Assembly (NCBI GenBank): GCA_947625905.1
Contig: CANQQJ010000002.1
Coordinates: forward strand, 62,001-126,000
Direction: 5' to 3'
DNA: 64,000 nucleotides
Origin: an uncultured Clostridia bacterium
Lineage (GTDB): Bacteria; Bacillota; Clostridia; Monoglobales; Monoglobaceae
Shown: piece by piece, positions 23,986 to 35,925 of the stretch
Position numbering within the stretch: position 1 is the first letter of the stretch
Layout of the letters: each line of letters starts with the position of its first letter
The notes under the pieces: generated by a model
What the model was told of the DNA's origin: nothing
What the model saw: the letters and a program-made list of their open reading frames with translations, nothing else
Database searches by the model: none
Made by a program: the position numbers and the translations under genes

Positions 23986-24675
23986 TCAGTATTGCTGGGG
24001 GCTTGCCGCCGACGATAATATTATGCTCAGATTTCCGTTGCGGCAGCGCAGCTCGTCCAAAAATTCCCGCTCGTCTTGACCGCTGTCCATTGTCACGGTG
24101 TAGCACAGCTCGAACAGCGAGCCCAGGTCGGTGGTGTGGATCTTGTCGAGGGTATAGTTTTTGGTGTGCTTTTCGAGTATTTCGTCAAAGGCGCGCTCAT
24201 AGTTGAGGTCCTCGGGGATCGTGATCTTGAGGTGCTTGCGCACGGTCTTTTTCTCAAACAGTCCCCATTTTTCCGAGGCGATGATAACCAGAGACAGAAC
24301 AATGACGAAAATCGCGCCGTAGGCGTAAAGCCCCACGCCGCACGCCAGTCCCGCGGCAATGTCGAAAAATATGAACCCGATGTCCTTGGGGTCGCCGGGC
24401 GCGCTTCTGAACCTGATTATCGACAAAGTTCCGGCTAAGCTGAACGCGCGGGCTATGTTGCTGCCGATAAACAGAATGATCACCGAAAGGATAACGGGCA
24501 GCATCAGCAGCGTTATCGCAAGGCTGCGCTGGTAGTAATCGTCGTGCTGTGTCTTGTAGTAGGTGAACGCGATGACCGCGCCGAAGGCGACGGCTACCGT
24601 CATTGTGATAATTGCCGACGTTACCGACAAGTTATCCGAAACGTTCGCGAGTATGTTGTTGAAAATATTGTCCAT
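23986..24675 (-). CDS. DUF4956 membrane protein
   Basis: 229 residues from ATG 24675 preceded by AGAGGAA. Four or five hydrophobic segments occupy the N-terminal 150 residues, followed by a soluble C-terminal domain of about 75 residues (TIPEDLNYERAFDEI-type alpha/beta, ferredoxin-like or ACT-like). The block LAGTLSIIRFRSAPGDPKDI is the family signature. DUF4956 proteins nearly always occur next to VTC polyphosphate-polymerase-domain genes, as here. They may form a membrane partner of that enzyme, but this is inference. It lies 24 bases before the Cthe_2159-like gene, in the same operon. Confidence 0.9.
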   Translation of the reverse strand: MDNIFNNILANVSDNLSVTSAIITMTVAVAFGAVIAFTYYKTQHDDYYQRSLAITLLMLPVILSVIILFIGSNIARAFSLAGTLSIIRFRSAPGDPKDIGFIFFDIAAGLACGVGLYAYGAIFVIVLSLVIIASEKWGLFEKKTVRKHLKITIPEDLNYERAFDEILEKHTKNYTLDKIHTTDLGSLFELCYTVTMDSGQDEREFLDELRCRNGNLSIILSSAASPQQY

Positions 24676-24703
24676 TTAAAAATTCCTCTCTGTTATGTTA
24701 TAG

Positions 24704-25444
24704 TTAAAGCATCGCGGCCGACGCGCGCTTAGCGCGTTTTTTGAGCATGTTTTTGAACTCGGTGCCGTATTTTGAGAACTTGACGCGCTTGATGTCAAAC
24801 TCGGTCAGCATGTGGGTGAGCCACAGCGGTTTAGCCCTCGCCGTTTTTATCTCCATAAGGTACATATCGTCATCAAGCAGCTTTTTGCCGTAGTCCCCGT
24901 CCTCAAGGTGCACGTCGTGCCGCCTTGAGCGGATGTTTTTGTCAAACGATATGCGCAAGTCGGGATTGTCTTTCTCAAAATACGCAATGCGGTCGTAGGC
25001 CAGATACACCTTCGGCTCCAGGTCGTACACGTGCAAAAAGTAGTTTATCTCGTCCATGACCTGCTTGTTCATGTATTCGCGCGCCTCGGGCTCCTCTCCG
25101 GTCTTCACAAAGTCATACGCCTCGTCAAGCTCGATCATGGTGCGCCGCTTGTTCACAAGGCCTTTGTATTTCTTTTTGATCTCCAGAAATACTTTTGAGG
25201 TCATTCCGGGCACGCCGTAGGAGCGCAGCCGCAGCTTTTCTTTGTAGACGGGGCTTTCGAGGGAGTGGCGTATCAGATAATCGTCGCCCGTGTCGTAGTA
25301 TATATTTGCGATGGTGTACGGCTTGTGTCCCTCGTTGTAGGCGTCAAGCTCCATGTGGCTCTCGATTATCGGGATGACCTTATCGTAGGTCTGCTCGTCG
25401 AGCAGATATTTGTGTTCGTATCGGTTGAAAATTTCTATTGCCAT
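24704..25444 (-). CDS. VTC-domain (polyphosphate polymerase-type) protein
   Basis: 246 residues from ATG 25444, 9 bases after AAGGAGGA. It is a VTC tunnel domain: RYEHKYLLDEQTYDKVIP, IANIYYDTGDD, KLRLRSYG (basic residues that hold phosphate), FLEIKKKYKGLVNKRR, and a late Y-L-M-E-I-K motif. In yeast VTC4 this domain makes polyphosphate from ATP; bacterial copies are less studied and some may use other substrates. The last dozen residues are basic (FKNMLKKRAKRASAA). It starts the operon with DUF4956 and the Cthe_2159-like lipoprotein. A structured leader lies just upstream. Confidence 0.9.
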   Translation of the reverse strand: MAIEIFNRYEHKYLLDEQTYDKVIPIIESHMELDAYNEGHKPYTIANIYYDTGDDYLIRHSLESPVYKEKLRLRSYGVPGMTSKVFLEIKKKYKGLVNKRRTMIELDEAYDFVKTGEEPEAREYMNKQVMDEINYFLHVYDLEPKVYLAYDRIAYFEKDNPDLRISFDKNIRSRRHDVHLEDGDYGKKLLDDDMYLMEIKTARAKPLWLTHMLTEFDIKRVKFSKYGTEFKNMLKKRAKRASAAML

Positions 25445-25465
25445 GTTTTTGTCCTCCTTGGTAAC

Positions 25466-25509
25466 CGCTGAATAAATACCGCCTTGCGGCTTGGCATATT
25501 TAATCAGCG
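25466..25509 (-). promoter_or_regulatory. Leader hairpin before the VTC-domain gene
   Basis: CGCTGATTAAATA and TATTTATTCAGCG pair almost perfectly around an inner GC hairpin (CCGCAAGG). It ends 7 bases before the ribosome site of the gene at 25444. No T-tail is present, so this is likely a 5' UTR structure rather than a terminator. Confidence 0.5.
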
Positions 25510-25599
25510 CTTACTTGATGTTACCATTCTAAACGGGTTTCCTTAAAAAAACATTAAAAATTTGAGAGAAATTTTAATGTTTACAATTAGTTAATATTT

Positions 25600-25628
25600 T
25601 TGACAGGGGGAATGTTTTATGGTATTAT
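25600..25628 (+). promoter_or_regulatory. Promoter of the YigZ gene
   Basis: TTGACA, 17 bases, TATTAT (a TATAAT is offset by 3 bases); ATG follows AAAGGAG at 25650. Confidence 0.75.
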
Positions 25629-25649
25629 AATATAAAAGGAGAAATAATT

Positions 25650-26279
25650 ATGAAGGAATCATACAGGACTATCGCGAGGGAGGCTCGGGCGGAGTTTGTC
25701 GAGAAGCGCTCGCGGTTCATAGCGACCGCGAGGCCCGTTTCGTCCGAGGCCGAAGCGACGGCTCTGATAGAGGAGCTGCGCAAAAAATACTGGGACGCGA
25801 CCCACAATGTCTATGCCTATATAATAGAAAACAACAATATCATGCGCTACAGCGACGACGGAGAGCCTTCGGGGACCGCCGGAATGCCCGTTTTGGATAT
25901 CCTCAAAAAAGAGGGGCTCACCAACCTGGCCGTGGTCGTAACCCGATACTTCGGCGGCATACTGCTGGGAACGGGCGGACTGGTCCACGCGTACTCAAAG
26001 AGCGCCAAGCTGGGCGTTGAGGCGGCGGAGCCGATCACGATGGCGCTGTGCCGCGAGACCCGTATGCGCTGCGGATACACCATGCTTGGCAAGGTGCAGA
26101 GCGAGCTCAAAGCCCGCGGCCTGGTCTGCGGCGAGCCGATCTACACCGACTCGGTGGAGATCCCGGTGCATATTCCGATATCCGAATTCGAAAAAGTCAA
26201 GGCGGATTTTGTCGATCTGACAAACGCCGGGGTGAGCTTTATTGACGGAAATTCAACATTTATGAGAATCGGCGGCTAA
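25650..26279 (+). CDS. yigZ: YigZ/IMPACT family protein
   Basis: 209 residues from ATG 25650 behind AAAGGAGA. It has the IMPACT domain marks KRSRFIATARPVSSEAEA, then W-D-A-T-H-N-V-Y-A-Y, the family signature RYSDDGEPSGTAGMPVLDIL, and VVVTRYFGGILLGTGGLVHAYS. A C-terminal EF-G-like ferredoxin fold follows. The family is common in bacteria and its role, perhaps regulating translation or proteolysis, is unproven. Single gene with promoter and terminator. It stands between the polyphosphate-type operon and gyrA. Confidence 0.96.
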   Translation: MKESYRTIAREARAEFVEKRSRFIATARPVSSEAEATALIEELRKKYWDATHNVYAYIIENNNIMRYSDDGEPSGTAGMPVLDILKKEGLTNLAVVVTRYFGGILLGTGGLVHAYSKSAKLGVEAAEPITMALCRETRMRCGYTMLGKVQSELKARGLVCGEPIYTDSVEIPVHIPISEFEKVKADFVDLTNAGVSFIDGNSTFMRIGG

Positions 26280-26299
26280 TATATACGATATTTAAAAAA

Positions 26300-26325
26300 C
26301 GCCGCATGATTTGCGGTGTTTTTTT
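26300..26325 (+). terminator. Terminator after yigZ
   Basis: CGCCGCA, a 5-base loop and TGCGGTG, followed by seven Ts. Confidence 0.87.
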
Positions 26326-26425
26326 GATCATCAAATAAATTCGGATAATTTTTTTGCTTTTTAAAAGGGTTTTTGAAATTTTTGCCTAATATATTAACGA
26401 ACGGATAAATCCGCTTTTTGATTTA

Positions 26426-26445
26426 AGAGCCGATTTTTCGGCTCT
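26426..26445 (+). promoter_or_regulatory. Hairpin in the gyrA leader
   Basis: AGAGCCGA, TTTT, TCGGCTCT: an 8-bp perfect stem 30 bases before the gyrA start. No T-tail, so a 5' UTR structure is likely. I found no convincing promoter hexamers in the gap from the yigZ terminator. Confidence 0.4.
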
Positions 26446-26474
26446 GAGACATATAGACAGGAGAGATAATTTTT

Positions 26475-28970
<2,496 letters not shown>

Positions 28971-28982
28971 AAGGGGAAGCTT

Positions 28983-29669
28983 ATGAAAAAGGAATTAGTA
29001 TTTAAATTCGCGGCCGTCTTGACGGCGCTGATGCTCAGCTGCTCGGCGCTGAGCGGCTGCGGCAAGGACAAGGGAACCGCACCGTCCGAGACCTCTGATG
29101 AGGGAGACACCACGGTATCAAAATTCGATGCCGACGAAAAAGACAAAAATCGCGAGACCGCGGCGCCCAAAACGTCGGCCGCCACACCCGCGAAGGCGGG
29201 AGGCGCCGCGAGCGGTTCGGTCAGAGGAAACGCGGGCGGCTCGGGCACAAACGCCTCGTCCGCCGAGGCTGTGAGCCGATCGGCGCTCAGCGACGCGCGC
29301 TCGTTTTTCGAGGCGGGTATGTATGACGATGCGGAGGAGATGCTCGGTTCGGTCAATCCCGACTATCTGACCGACGAGGAGCTTGACACGTATTATCTCA
29401 TTTCCGACAGTCTGAGCAACAGAGCGGGAGCGCAAAACGACGCGCCAAAGGAGTTTACCGCCGAGGAAGCGATAAGAGCTGCCGAGCAGAGATACGGCGT
29501 GAGCATTGACGGAGACCCGTCGGGACTGACGCCGCAGACCGACTCAAGCGGCAGACAGTATTACGCCATGCAGGTGGCGATACAGAGCGAGAACCGCAGA
29601 GTCACGATACATGTCTACAGCGACGGAGTGATAGATGAAATATCCGAGGAGCCTTTGGCTTACGGATAA
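28983..29669 (+). CDS. Predicted lipoprotein of unknown function
   Basis: 228 residues from ATG 28983, 12 bases after the gyrA stop. The N-terminus is a lipoprotein signal (VLTALMLSCSALSGC). Residues 30-95 are low-complexity Gly/Ser/Ala/Thr with charged residues. The middle (ALSDARSFFEAGMYDDAEEML) looks like one TPR-type helical hairpin. The C-terminal part (FTAEEAIRAAEQRYGVSIDG then RQYYAMQVAIQSENRRVTIHVYSDG) has the shape of a small alpha/beta domain of the PepSY kind. I do not recognise the family. Membrane-tethered surface protein; followed by a strong terminator shared with the glycogen operon. Confidence 0.72.
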   Translation: MKKELVFKFAAVLTALMLSCSALSGCGKDKGTAPSETSDEGDTTVSKFDADEKDKNRETAAPKTSAATPAKAGGAASGSVRGNAGGSGTNASSAEAVSRSALSDARSFFEAGMYDDAEEMLGSVNPDYLTDEELDTYYLISDSLSNRAGAQNDAPKEFTAEEAIRAAEQRYGVSIDGDPSGLTPQTDSSGRQYYAMQVAIQSENRRVTIHVYSDGVIDEISEEPLAYG

Positions 29670-29681
29670 GCCGATAAAAAA

Positions 29682-29717
29682 CCCCGAACCGACAAAATCG
29701 GTTCGGGGGATTTTTTT
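29682..29717. terminator. Bidirectional terminator
   Basis: CCCCGAACCGA and TCGGTTCGGGG form an 11-bp stem with T-runs on the right and A-runs on the left. It ends both the lipoprotein gene and glgA. Confidence 0.92.
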
Positions 29718-29721
29718 GAGT

Positions 29722-31155
29722 TTAGTCGAGAAGCTGATCGTACATATCCTGATACTTCTTAGCGGATTCCTTCCATGAGAAGTCCTGCTTCATCGCGTTC
29801 TTGACCAGCTTGTTCCACACGTCTTTTTTGCTGAAAATTTCTATGGCATAGCGGATCGTGTGCATCATGTCGTGAGCGGTGTAGGGATAGAAGCTGAATC
29901 CGTTGCCCTCGCCGGTGTACTCGTTATAGGGCTGTATCGAGTCTTTGAGGCCGCCCGTTTCGCGCACGATCGGGATAGTGCCGTACGCCAGAGAGATCAT
30001 CTGGCTCAGGCCGCAGGGCTCAAACATGGACGGCATCAGGAACAGGTCGCAGGCCGCGTATACCTTGTGCGCCAGCTCGTTGCTGAACATGATGTTCGCC
30101 GACATTTTCCGGGAATTGCACCAGGCGTTGTGGCGGAACAAGTTCTCGTATTTCGCTTCGCCGGTGCCCACAACTACCAGCTGGATGTCCATATTCATCA
30201 GCTCGCCCATGGCCTCGGATATGATATCGAATCCCTTCTGGTCGACCAGGCGCGAGATTATGCCTATCATGACCTTCTCGCCGTCAACGGTGAGACCCAG
30301 CTGCTCCTGCAGCTTCATTTTGTTCTCTTTCTTGCGCTTGAGCACCGAGCGCACGTCGAAGTTCTCAAAGATCATCGGGTCGGTCTTGGGATTGTATACC
30401 TCGTAGTCTATGCCGTTTAATATGCCGAACAGCGAGCCGCTGCGGGCCGACAGCAGACCGTCGAGCTTTTCGCCGCCCGTGGGGGTCTGGATCTCGTACG
30501 CGTATGTGGGGCTGACCGTAGTCACATAGTCGGAATACACAATGCCGCCCTTGAGCAGGTTGGCGCAGCCGTGGAACTCCAGCTTGTCGGAGGTGAAGAA
30601 ATCCCTGCCGAGCGAGAAGAAGTCGGCCACTATGTCGATCGAATAGATTCCCTGATATCTGAGATTGTGGATAGTGAACACGGTTTTTATTCCCGAGTAG
30701 AACTCATCGCGCACATAGTATGCGTTGAGCAGCACGGGCACCATGCCTGTCTGCCAGTCGTGGCAGTGTATAACGTCCGGCTTCCACTCAAGGTGCTTTA
30801 AGATCTCAAGCGCCGCCTTGTCAAAGAACGCGAAGCGCTCCAGATCGTTCCACTTATAGAGATAGGGGTCGCCGAAATAATACTCGTTGTCGATAAAATA
30901 ATATGTCACGCCTTCCTTTTTAAGCTCGAACACGCCGCAGTATTTGCGTCTCCAGCCCAGAGGGATGTAGATGAAGAACTTGAACTCCATCTGCTCTAAG
31001 TACTCCTGGGGGATGCAGCCGTATTTCGGAAGAGCCACTCTTACATCGTCGCCCAGCGCCGCGAGAGCTGTGGGAAGCGAGCCCACAACATCGCCGAGAC
31101 CGCCTGTTTTGGCGAACGGCGCGACCTCGGATGACGCCATAAAAATCTTACTCAT
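29722..31155 (-). CDS. glgA: Glycogen synthase (ADP-glucose)
   Basis: 477 residues from ATG 31155. GT5 family: the start SKIFMASSEVAPFAKTGGLGDVVGSL contains the KTGGL ADP-glucose-binding motif, and the C-terminal GT-B domain has MPSMFEPCGLSQMISLAYGT with the catalytic-site Glu and the later RETGGLKDSI block. It extends alpha-1,4-glucan chains from ADP-glucose made by GlgC. Last gene of glgB-glgC-glgD-glgA. Length is normal for the family. Confidence 0.97.
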   Translation of the reverse strand: MSKIFMASSEVAPFAKTGGLGDVVGSLPTALAALGDDVRVALPKYGCIPQEYLEQMEFKFFIYIPLGWRRKYCGVFELKKEGVTYYFIDNEYYFGDPYLYKWNDLERFAFFDKAALEILKHLEWKPDVIHCHDWQTGMVPVLLNAYYVRDEFYSGIKTVFTIHNLRYQGIYSIDIVADFFSLGRDFFTSDKLEFHGCANLLKGGIVYSDYVTTVSPTYAYEIQTPTGGEKLDGLLSARSGSLFGILNGIDYEVYNPKTDPMIFENFDVRSVLKRKKENKMKLQEQLGLTVDGEKVMIGIISRLVDQKGFDIISEAMGELMNMDIQLVVVGTGEAKYENLFRHNAWCNSRKMSANIMFSNELAHKVYAACDLFLMPSMFEPCGLSQMISLAYGTIPIVRETGGLKDSIQPYNEYTGEGNGFSFYPYTAHDMMHTIRYAIEIFSKKDVWNKLVKNAMKQDFSWKESAKKYQDMYDQLLD

Positions 31156-31195
31156 ATATTACACATCCTTTCATGTGTTGTTGTTCTGGATTTGC

Positions 31196-31221
31196 GCCGC
31201 GCGGCGTTTTTGCCGCGCGGC
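31196..31221 (-). promoter_or_regulatory. GC-rich hairpin between glgD and glgA
   Basis: GCCGCGCGGC, six bases, GCCGCGCGGC: a 10-bp stem in the 93-base gap. It lacks a long T-tail on the minus strand. It may act as an mRNA processing or partial termination signal that tunes glgA. Confidence 0.45.
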
Positions 31222-31248
31222 TCCGAAATTCATAGTTGATCCGCGGGA

Positions 31249-32385
31249 TTAAACGACGATCTCTTTGCCGATAACCAGCGGATAGGTGTCCTGACCGACA
31301 AGCTTCTTGCCGCTGCGCAGGATAACGCCCTTATCGAAAATAACGTTTTCAACCAGGCAGTTTTCCATTACCTCGGCGTCCTGCATGATTATCGAGTTCT
31401 CGATAACCGCGCCCTTGCCGACATGAACGCCGCGGAACAGCACGCTGTTCCTTACCGTGCCCTCGATCTTGCAGCCGTCGGCGATAAAGGAATTCTCGAC
31501 CTCGGCGGTCTTTGCATACTTTGTGGGAACGGAGTCCTTGATCTTTGTGAAGATAGGATTGTCGACCGAGAGGCCGAACAGCTCGTCTCTGACCTCTTTG
31601 TTCAGCATGTCGATATTAACCTTGTAGAACGACTGGATGCTGTCTATCTTCTTGCGGTAGCCGTTAAACTCATAGGCGCAGACCTTGACCTGATCGTTGA
31701 GCACCGCGGGCAGCAGAATGTCCTTGGAGATCTGGTGCTTGCCGTGGGTCGAAGCGTATTCAACAAGCTCCATAAGCGACTCGCGGCGGGTGATGAACAT
31801 GTGCATATAAGACAGATCCGTCACCTGGTGTCCGGGGTATACGTGCATGTCCGTAACATTGTCACTTTCGTCAACGTTGAGCAGGATGTGCTTTCTCGCC
31901 TCTTTGGGGGTCAGGTTCTTTACCTTTGTGCATACAAGCGTAAAGTCCGCCTCGTTTTCAAGATGCGACTCAAGGACCTTGTCAAAGTCTATATTGCAGA
32001 TCGTGTTGCAGTCCGTAACCAGCACATATTCCTGCTGGCTCTTGTCCAGGAACGACGAGATGCCGGCAAGGCGCTCAATGCCGCCGACAGCCTCAACATC
32101 CGACTCGCCGGTGTCCTTGGGCGGCAGTATGTAAAGGCCGTCGTCCTTTCTGTCCATATCCCAATCCTTGCCGGTCCCCAGATGATCCATAAGCGACTGG
32201 TAGTTGACCGGAGTGGTTATTCCGACTTTAAGAATACCGGAGTTAACCATGTTGGACAGCATAAAATCTATAATTCTGTATCTTCCGCCAACGGGGACAG
32301 CGGCAAGGGAGCGCAGACTGGTGAGCTCGCCCATGCTCGCCTCCGGGTTCTCGGAAAATATTACGCCAAGCATATCATTCTTCAT
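31249..32385 (-). CDS. glgD: Glucose-1-phosphate adenylyltransferase subunit GlgD
   Basis: 378 residues from ATG 32385. It shares the ADP-glucose pyrophosphorylase fold (LTSLRSLAAVPVGGRYRIID) but lacks features needed for activity: the glycine-rich N-terminal loop GGQGSRLG of GlgC is missing and the sugar-site is replaced (LVTDCNTICNIDFDKV). Such non-catalytic GlgD subunits form heteromers with GlgC and raise its activity in Clostridia and bacilli. The C-terminal part is a left-handed beta-helix. Operon gene between glgC and glgA. Confidence 0.95.
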   Translation of the reverse strand: MKNDMLGVIFSENPEASMGELTSLRSLAAVPVGGRYRIIDFMLSNMVNSGILKVGITTPVNYQSLMDHLGTGKDWDMDRKDDGLYILPPKDTGESDVEAVGGIERLAGISSFLDKSQQEYVLVTDCNTICNIDFDKVLESHLENEADFTLVCTKVKNLTPKEARKHILLNVDESDNVTDMHVYPGHQVTDLSYMHMFITRRESLMELVEYASTHGKHQISKDILLPAVLNDQVKVCAYEFNGYRKKIDSIQSFYKVNIDMLNKEVRDELFGLSVDNPIFTKIKDSVPTKYAKTAEVENSFIADGCKIEGTVRNSVLFRGVHVGKGAVIENSIIMQDAEVMENCLVENVIFDKGVILRSGKKLVGQDTYPLVIGKEIVV

Positions 32386-32432
32386 TTATATCACCTCAAA
32401 TTATATTCTTTTTTAAAATTTGTCAGCTGTTT

Positions 32433-33653
32433 TCAGCATATGTCGTCGGTTACCATCGAAAGAACCGCGACTTTCTTTTCATTTCCGATCTTTATTCCCG
32501 GACCTATAAGTGTGATGTCAGCGCTGCATATCTTTGTGTTGTTGTAATCGCTGTTGGCGTCGTCCGCCGTGCTTCCGATCTCGGCTCCGTCGCCTATGAC
32601 CGCGTCCGAGCCGATGATCGCCTTGTTGACCGAAGCGCCGCTGTTTACCACGGCCCCGGGCAGCACGATCGAATCTTTAACGGTGGCGCCTTCGCAGATC
32701 GTTACTCCCTCAAACAATATGGAGTGTTCCACTCGGCCGTAGATCTCGCAGCCCTCAGTGGTGTAGCTGTTCTTCAGCGAGCCGGTGGCTCCCACGTACT
32801 GGGGCGGCTTTATCGGGTTCCTGCTGAATATCTTCCAGGTGTCGTCGTCAAGGTCGCAGCCCGGCTTGTCGTCCAGCAGCTCCATGTTGGCTTCCCAAAG
32901 GCTCTGGATCGTTCCGACGTCTTTCCAATAACCGTCGAATCTGTGGGCCATCAGCTTGAGACCGTCGCCCAGCATTGCCGGTATGATATTCTTTCCGAAG
33001 TCGTTCTCGGACTCGGGATCGGCCTCGTCGGCCATCAGGTATTTCTTGAGCACATCCCACGAGAAGCAGTAAACGCCCATCGACGCCAGATTGCTCTTGG
33101 GGTTCTCGGGCTTTTCCTCAAACTCCACGATCTGCATATTCTCGTCGGTGTTCATGATTCCGAATCTGGGAGCCTCGTCCCAGGGAACCTCGATAACCGC
33201 GATGGTGGCGTCGGCATTCGCCTTTTTGTGAGCCGTCAGCATCTTGTTGTAATCCATCTTGTAGATGTGGTCGCCCGAGAGGATAACCACATACTTTGGA
33301 TTAAACTGCTCCATGAATCCGATGTTCTGATAGATCGCGTTTGCCGTGCCCTTGTACCACTCGCCTTTTTCTGCCGAGGTGTAGGGCGGGAGCACGAACA
33401 CGCCGCCGTTGGTCCTGTCAAGGTCCCAAGGCTGTCCGTTCGCGATATAGGTGTTAAGCTCCAGGGGCTGATACTGTGTCAGAACACCGACAGTATCAAT
33501 TCCCGAGTGAGCGCAGTTGCTCAGCGGGAAGTCAATAATTCTGTACTTTCCGCCGAAGGGCACCGCGGGCTTTGCCACGTTCTGTGTAAGTATTCCCAGG
33601 CGGCTGCCCTGGCCGCCGGCGAGAATCATAGCAACACATTCTTTTGACCTCAT
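32433..33653 (-). CDS. glgC: Glucose-1-phosphate adenylyltransferase, catalytic subunit GlgC
   Basis: 406 residues from ATG 33653 preceded by AGGAGGAGAT-like bases. It has the [34 protein letters not shown] block (in parts), [11 protein letters not shown] with the catalytic Asp, the [11 protein letters not shown] stretch and a left-handed beta-helix C-terminus. It makes ADP-glucose from ATP and glucose-1-phosphate, the committed step of glycogen synthesis. Together with GlgD it would form the regulated heteromer. Confidence 0.97.
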   Translation of the reverse strand: MRSKECVAMILAGGQGSRLGILTQNVAKPAVPFGGKYRIIDFPLSNCAHSGIDTVGVLTQYQPLELNTYIANGQPWDLDRTNGGVFVLPPYTSAEKGEWYKGTANAIYQNIGFMEQFNPKYVVILSGDHIYKMDYNKMLTAHKKANADATIAVIEVPWDEAPRFGIMNTDENMQIVEFEEKPENPKSNLASMGVYCFSWDVLKKYLMADEADPESENDFGKNIIPAMLGDGLKLMAHRFDGYWKDVGTIQSLWEANMELLDDKPGCDLDDDTWKIFSRNPIKPPQYVGATGSLKNSYTTEGCEIYGRVEHSILFEGVTICEGATVKDSIVLPGAVVNSGASVNKAIIGSDAVIGDGAEIGSTADDANSDYNNTKICSADITLIGPGIKIGNEKKVAVLSMVTDDIC

Positions 33654-33715
33654 TTTATCTCCTCCTGTTTCGCAATTCCATCTATATATGAAGTAAATCG
33701 CTTTAAAATTAATAA

Positions 33716-35728
33716 TTATTTTTCAGATTTGGTTTTTGCCGCGGGCTTTTTGCCCACAACGTTGTCCGTCTTTTTCTTGCGGCGGACGGGCGCGCTGCGT
33801 TTTAAATACAGAGCCGTGAGCGGCGGAAGCTCCACGTCGATCGAGTAGTCATAATCGCCGCAGGGGATCTTTTTGGCGCGGTAGGACTTCTTCTTTCCGC
33901 TGCCGTCGCCGCCGAATTTCTCGTCGTTTGAGTTTAATACCACGGTGTAGGTGCCGCTTGTCGGAACGCCGACCGTGTAGATCTTGTGAGCCACCGGCGT
34001 AAAGTTCAGCACCACCGCGATTGCGTCCTTCTCGTCCTTTGAGAATCTCATGTAGGACAAAACGCTGTTGGCGCTGTCTTGAGCGTTGAGCCACTTAAAG
34101 CCCTTCCAGTCGCCCGATTCCCTCTCGATCTCATAGAAGGCGGGGTGCTCCTTATAGAAGTGTCCCAGCGCCGCGGAGTAATCCCACATCTTTCTGTGGG
34201 TCTCGTATTCCTCAAGGTTCCAGTCAAGCTGCTCGGCGAAGCGCCACTCGACGAACTGGCCGAACTCGCCGCCCATGAACAGCAGCTTTTTGCCCGGATG
34301 GGAATACATAAAGGCGAACAGCAGCCGAAGCTCCGCGAACTTTTCCTCATAGGTGCCCCACATCTTGTCGATCAGGCTGCGCTTTCCGTGGACCACCTCG
34401 TCGTGCGACAGCGCGAGGATATAGTTCTCGGCAAAGGCGTACATCATCGGGAATGTCAGCTTGTTGTGGTTGCCGGGCCTGAAATACGGGTCGCACTGCA
34501 TGTAATCCAGCACGTCGTGCATCCAGCCCATGTTCCACTTGAAGTTAAAGCCCAGACCCCCCTCGTGAGCGGGCGCGGTAACGCCGCCCCAGGCGGTGGA
34601 TTCCTCGGCGATCATCATAACGTTGGGCAGCCGTTCGAACACCGCCATGTTGAGCTTCTGCAAAAACTCGATGGCCTCAAGGTTCTCCTTGCCGCCGTAC
34701 TTGTTGGGCAGCCACTCGCCGTCGTTGCGGTTGTAGTCAAGATAGAGCATGCTCGATACTGCGTCTACTCTCAGGCCGTCAAAGTGATATTCGGTCAGCC
34801 AGAACAGCGCGTTTGAGATCAGGAACGACCAGATCTCGGTCTTTGTCCAGTCAAACACCAGCGTTCCCCATTCCTTGTGCTCGCCCCGTCTGCTGTCGGG
34901 ATGCTCGAACAGGCAGTCGCCGTCAAACTTCGCCAGAGCGTAGTCGTCTCTGGGGAAGTGGGCGGGTACCCAGTCCATGATAACGCCTATGCCGTTTTGG
35001 TGGCACTGATCTATAAAGTACCTGAGGTCCTCGGGCCTGCCGAAGCGGCTGTTGGCGCTGTAGTAGCCCGTTACCTGATATCCCCACGAGCCGTCAAACG
35101 GGAACTCGGTCAGAGGCATGACCTCGATGTGGGTGTATCCCATTTTTTTGATATACGGGATCAGCTCGTCCGCCATCTCCCTGTATGAGAGAAAAGTCCC
35201 GTCGTCGTGGGTCTTCCATGACGCGAAGTGCATCTCGTAGATGTTTATCGGCGCGTCGTAGGGCGGGGTCTTGGCGCGTCTGTCGAGCCATTCGGCGTCC
35301 TGCCAGTCATACTCAATATCCGTCGTGATCGAGGCGTTCGCGGGACGAACCTCGCTGTAGAAAGCGAAGGGATCGGCCTTCAAGATTATGTCGCCTCTGA
35401 AGGTCTCAATGCTGTATTTGTAGCACTGCCCGGGCTCTATGCCCTCCAGAAACACCTCCCAGATGCCGAAGTTCATATGCTTGTACATTCTGCCTTTGTT
35501 GCGGTCCCAGCCGTTGCCGTCGCAAACGACCGAAACGCTCTTGGCGTGGGGAGCCCACACGGCGAACAGATAGCCGTCTTTGCCGTCAAACGACTTTCCC
35601 CGATGAGCGCCAAGCATGCGGTACGACTCGTAATTCACTCCCTGATTGAACAGGTACATGGGCGCGTCGTCTATATATGTGCCGGCGTCTCTGCTTTTTC
35701 CGTTTTTGTAAATATCAATAATATCCAT
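33716..35728 (-). CDS. glgB: 1,4-alpha-glucan branching enzyme
   Basis: 670 residues from ATG 35728, with a GGGAGA site; the open frame extends upstream by 30 codons without a signal. N-terminal CBM48-type domain, then a GH13 barrel: [32 protein letters not shown] (nucleophile Asp near 322), [11 protein letters not shown] (acid Glu near 375) and [15 protein letters not shown]-terminal beta domain, then a basic tail KKKKT/KSEK of about 30 residues. The enzyme makes alpha-1,6 branches in glycogen. First gene of the operon, with the promoter at 35846-35874. Confidence 0.97.
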   Translation of the reverse strand: MDIIDIYKNGKSRDAGTYIDDAPMYLFNQGVNYESYRMLGAHRGKSFDGKDGYLFAVWAPHAKSVSVVCDGNGWDRNKGRMYKHMNFGIWEVFLEGIEPGQCYKYSIETFRGDIILKADPFAFYSEVRPANASITTDIEYDWQDAEWLDRRAKTPPYDAPINIYEMHFASWKTHDDGTFLSYREMADELIPYIKKMGYTHIEVMPLTEFPFDGSWGYQVTGYYSANSRFGRPEDLRYFIDQCHQNGIGVIMDWVPAHFPRDDYALAKFDGDCLFEHPDSRRGEHKEWGTLVFDWTKTEIWSFLISNALFWLTEYHFDGLRVDAVSSMLYLDYNRNDGEWLPNKYGGKENLEAIEFLQKLNMAVFERLPNVMMIAEESTAWGGVTAPAHEGGLGFNFKWNMGWMHDVLDYMQCDPYFRPGNHNKLTFPMMYAFAENYILALSHDEVVHGKRSLIDKMWGTYEEKFAELRLLFAFMYSHPGKKLLFMGGEFGQFVEWRFAEQLDWNLEEYETHRKMWDYSAALGHFYKEHPAFYEIERESGDWKGFKWLNAQDSANSVLSYMRFSKDEKDAIAVVLNFTPVAHKIYTVGVPTSGTYTVVLNSNDEKFGGDGSGKKKSYRAKKIPCGDYDYSIDVELPPLTALYLKRSAPVRRKKKTDNVVGKKPAAKTKSEK

Positions 35729-35845
35729 ATCCTGTCTCCCTTGTCTTTTTTGTAAATCGGTTTTGGCTTTAAAAATAATTTTGGCGACAATATAAAATAT
35801 TTCATCGCCCGAGTTCATATTTTATTATATAAATTAACCAATTCC

Positions 35846-35874
35846 ATTTTATCATAGTTGGATTTTTTTGTCTA
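35846..35874 (-). promoter_or_regulatory. Promoter of the glycogen operon
   Basis: Minus strand TAGACA, 17 bases, TAAAAT; about 118 bases of A/T-rich leader to the glgB start. Confidence 0.6.
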
Positions 35875-35925
35875 TTTTAATTGCAAAGAAAATTGCACAA
35901 AATATACTTTTGGTTTTTGTGGGTA

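Noticed and set aside
31423-33647. Two long plus-strand open frames opposite glgD and glgC
   Set aside because: They are antisense shadows of well-conserved enzymes.
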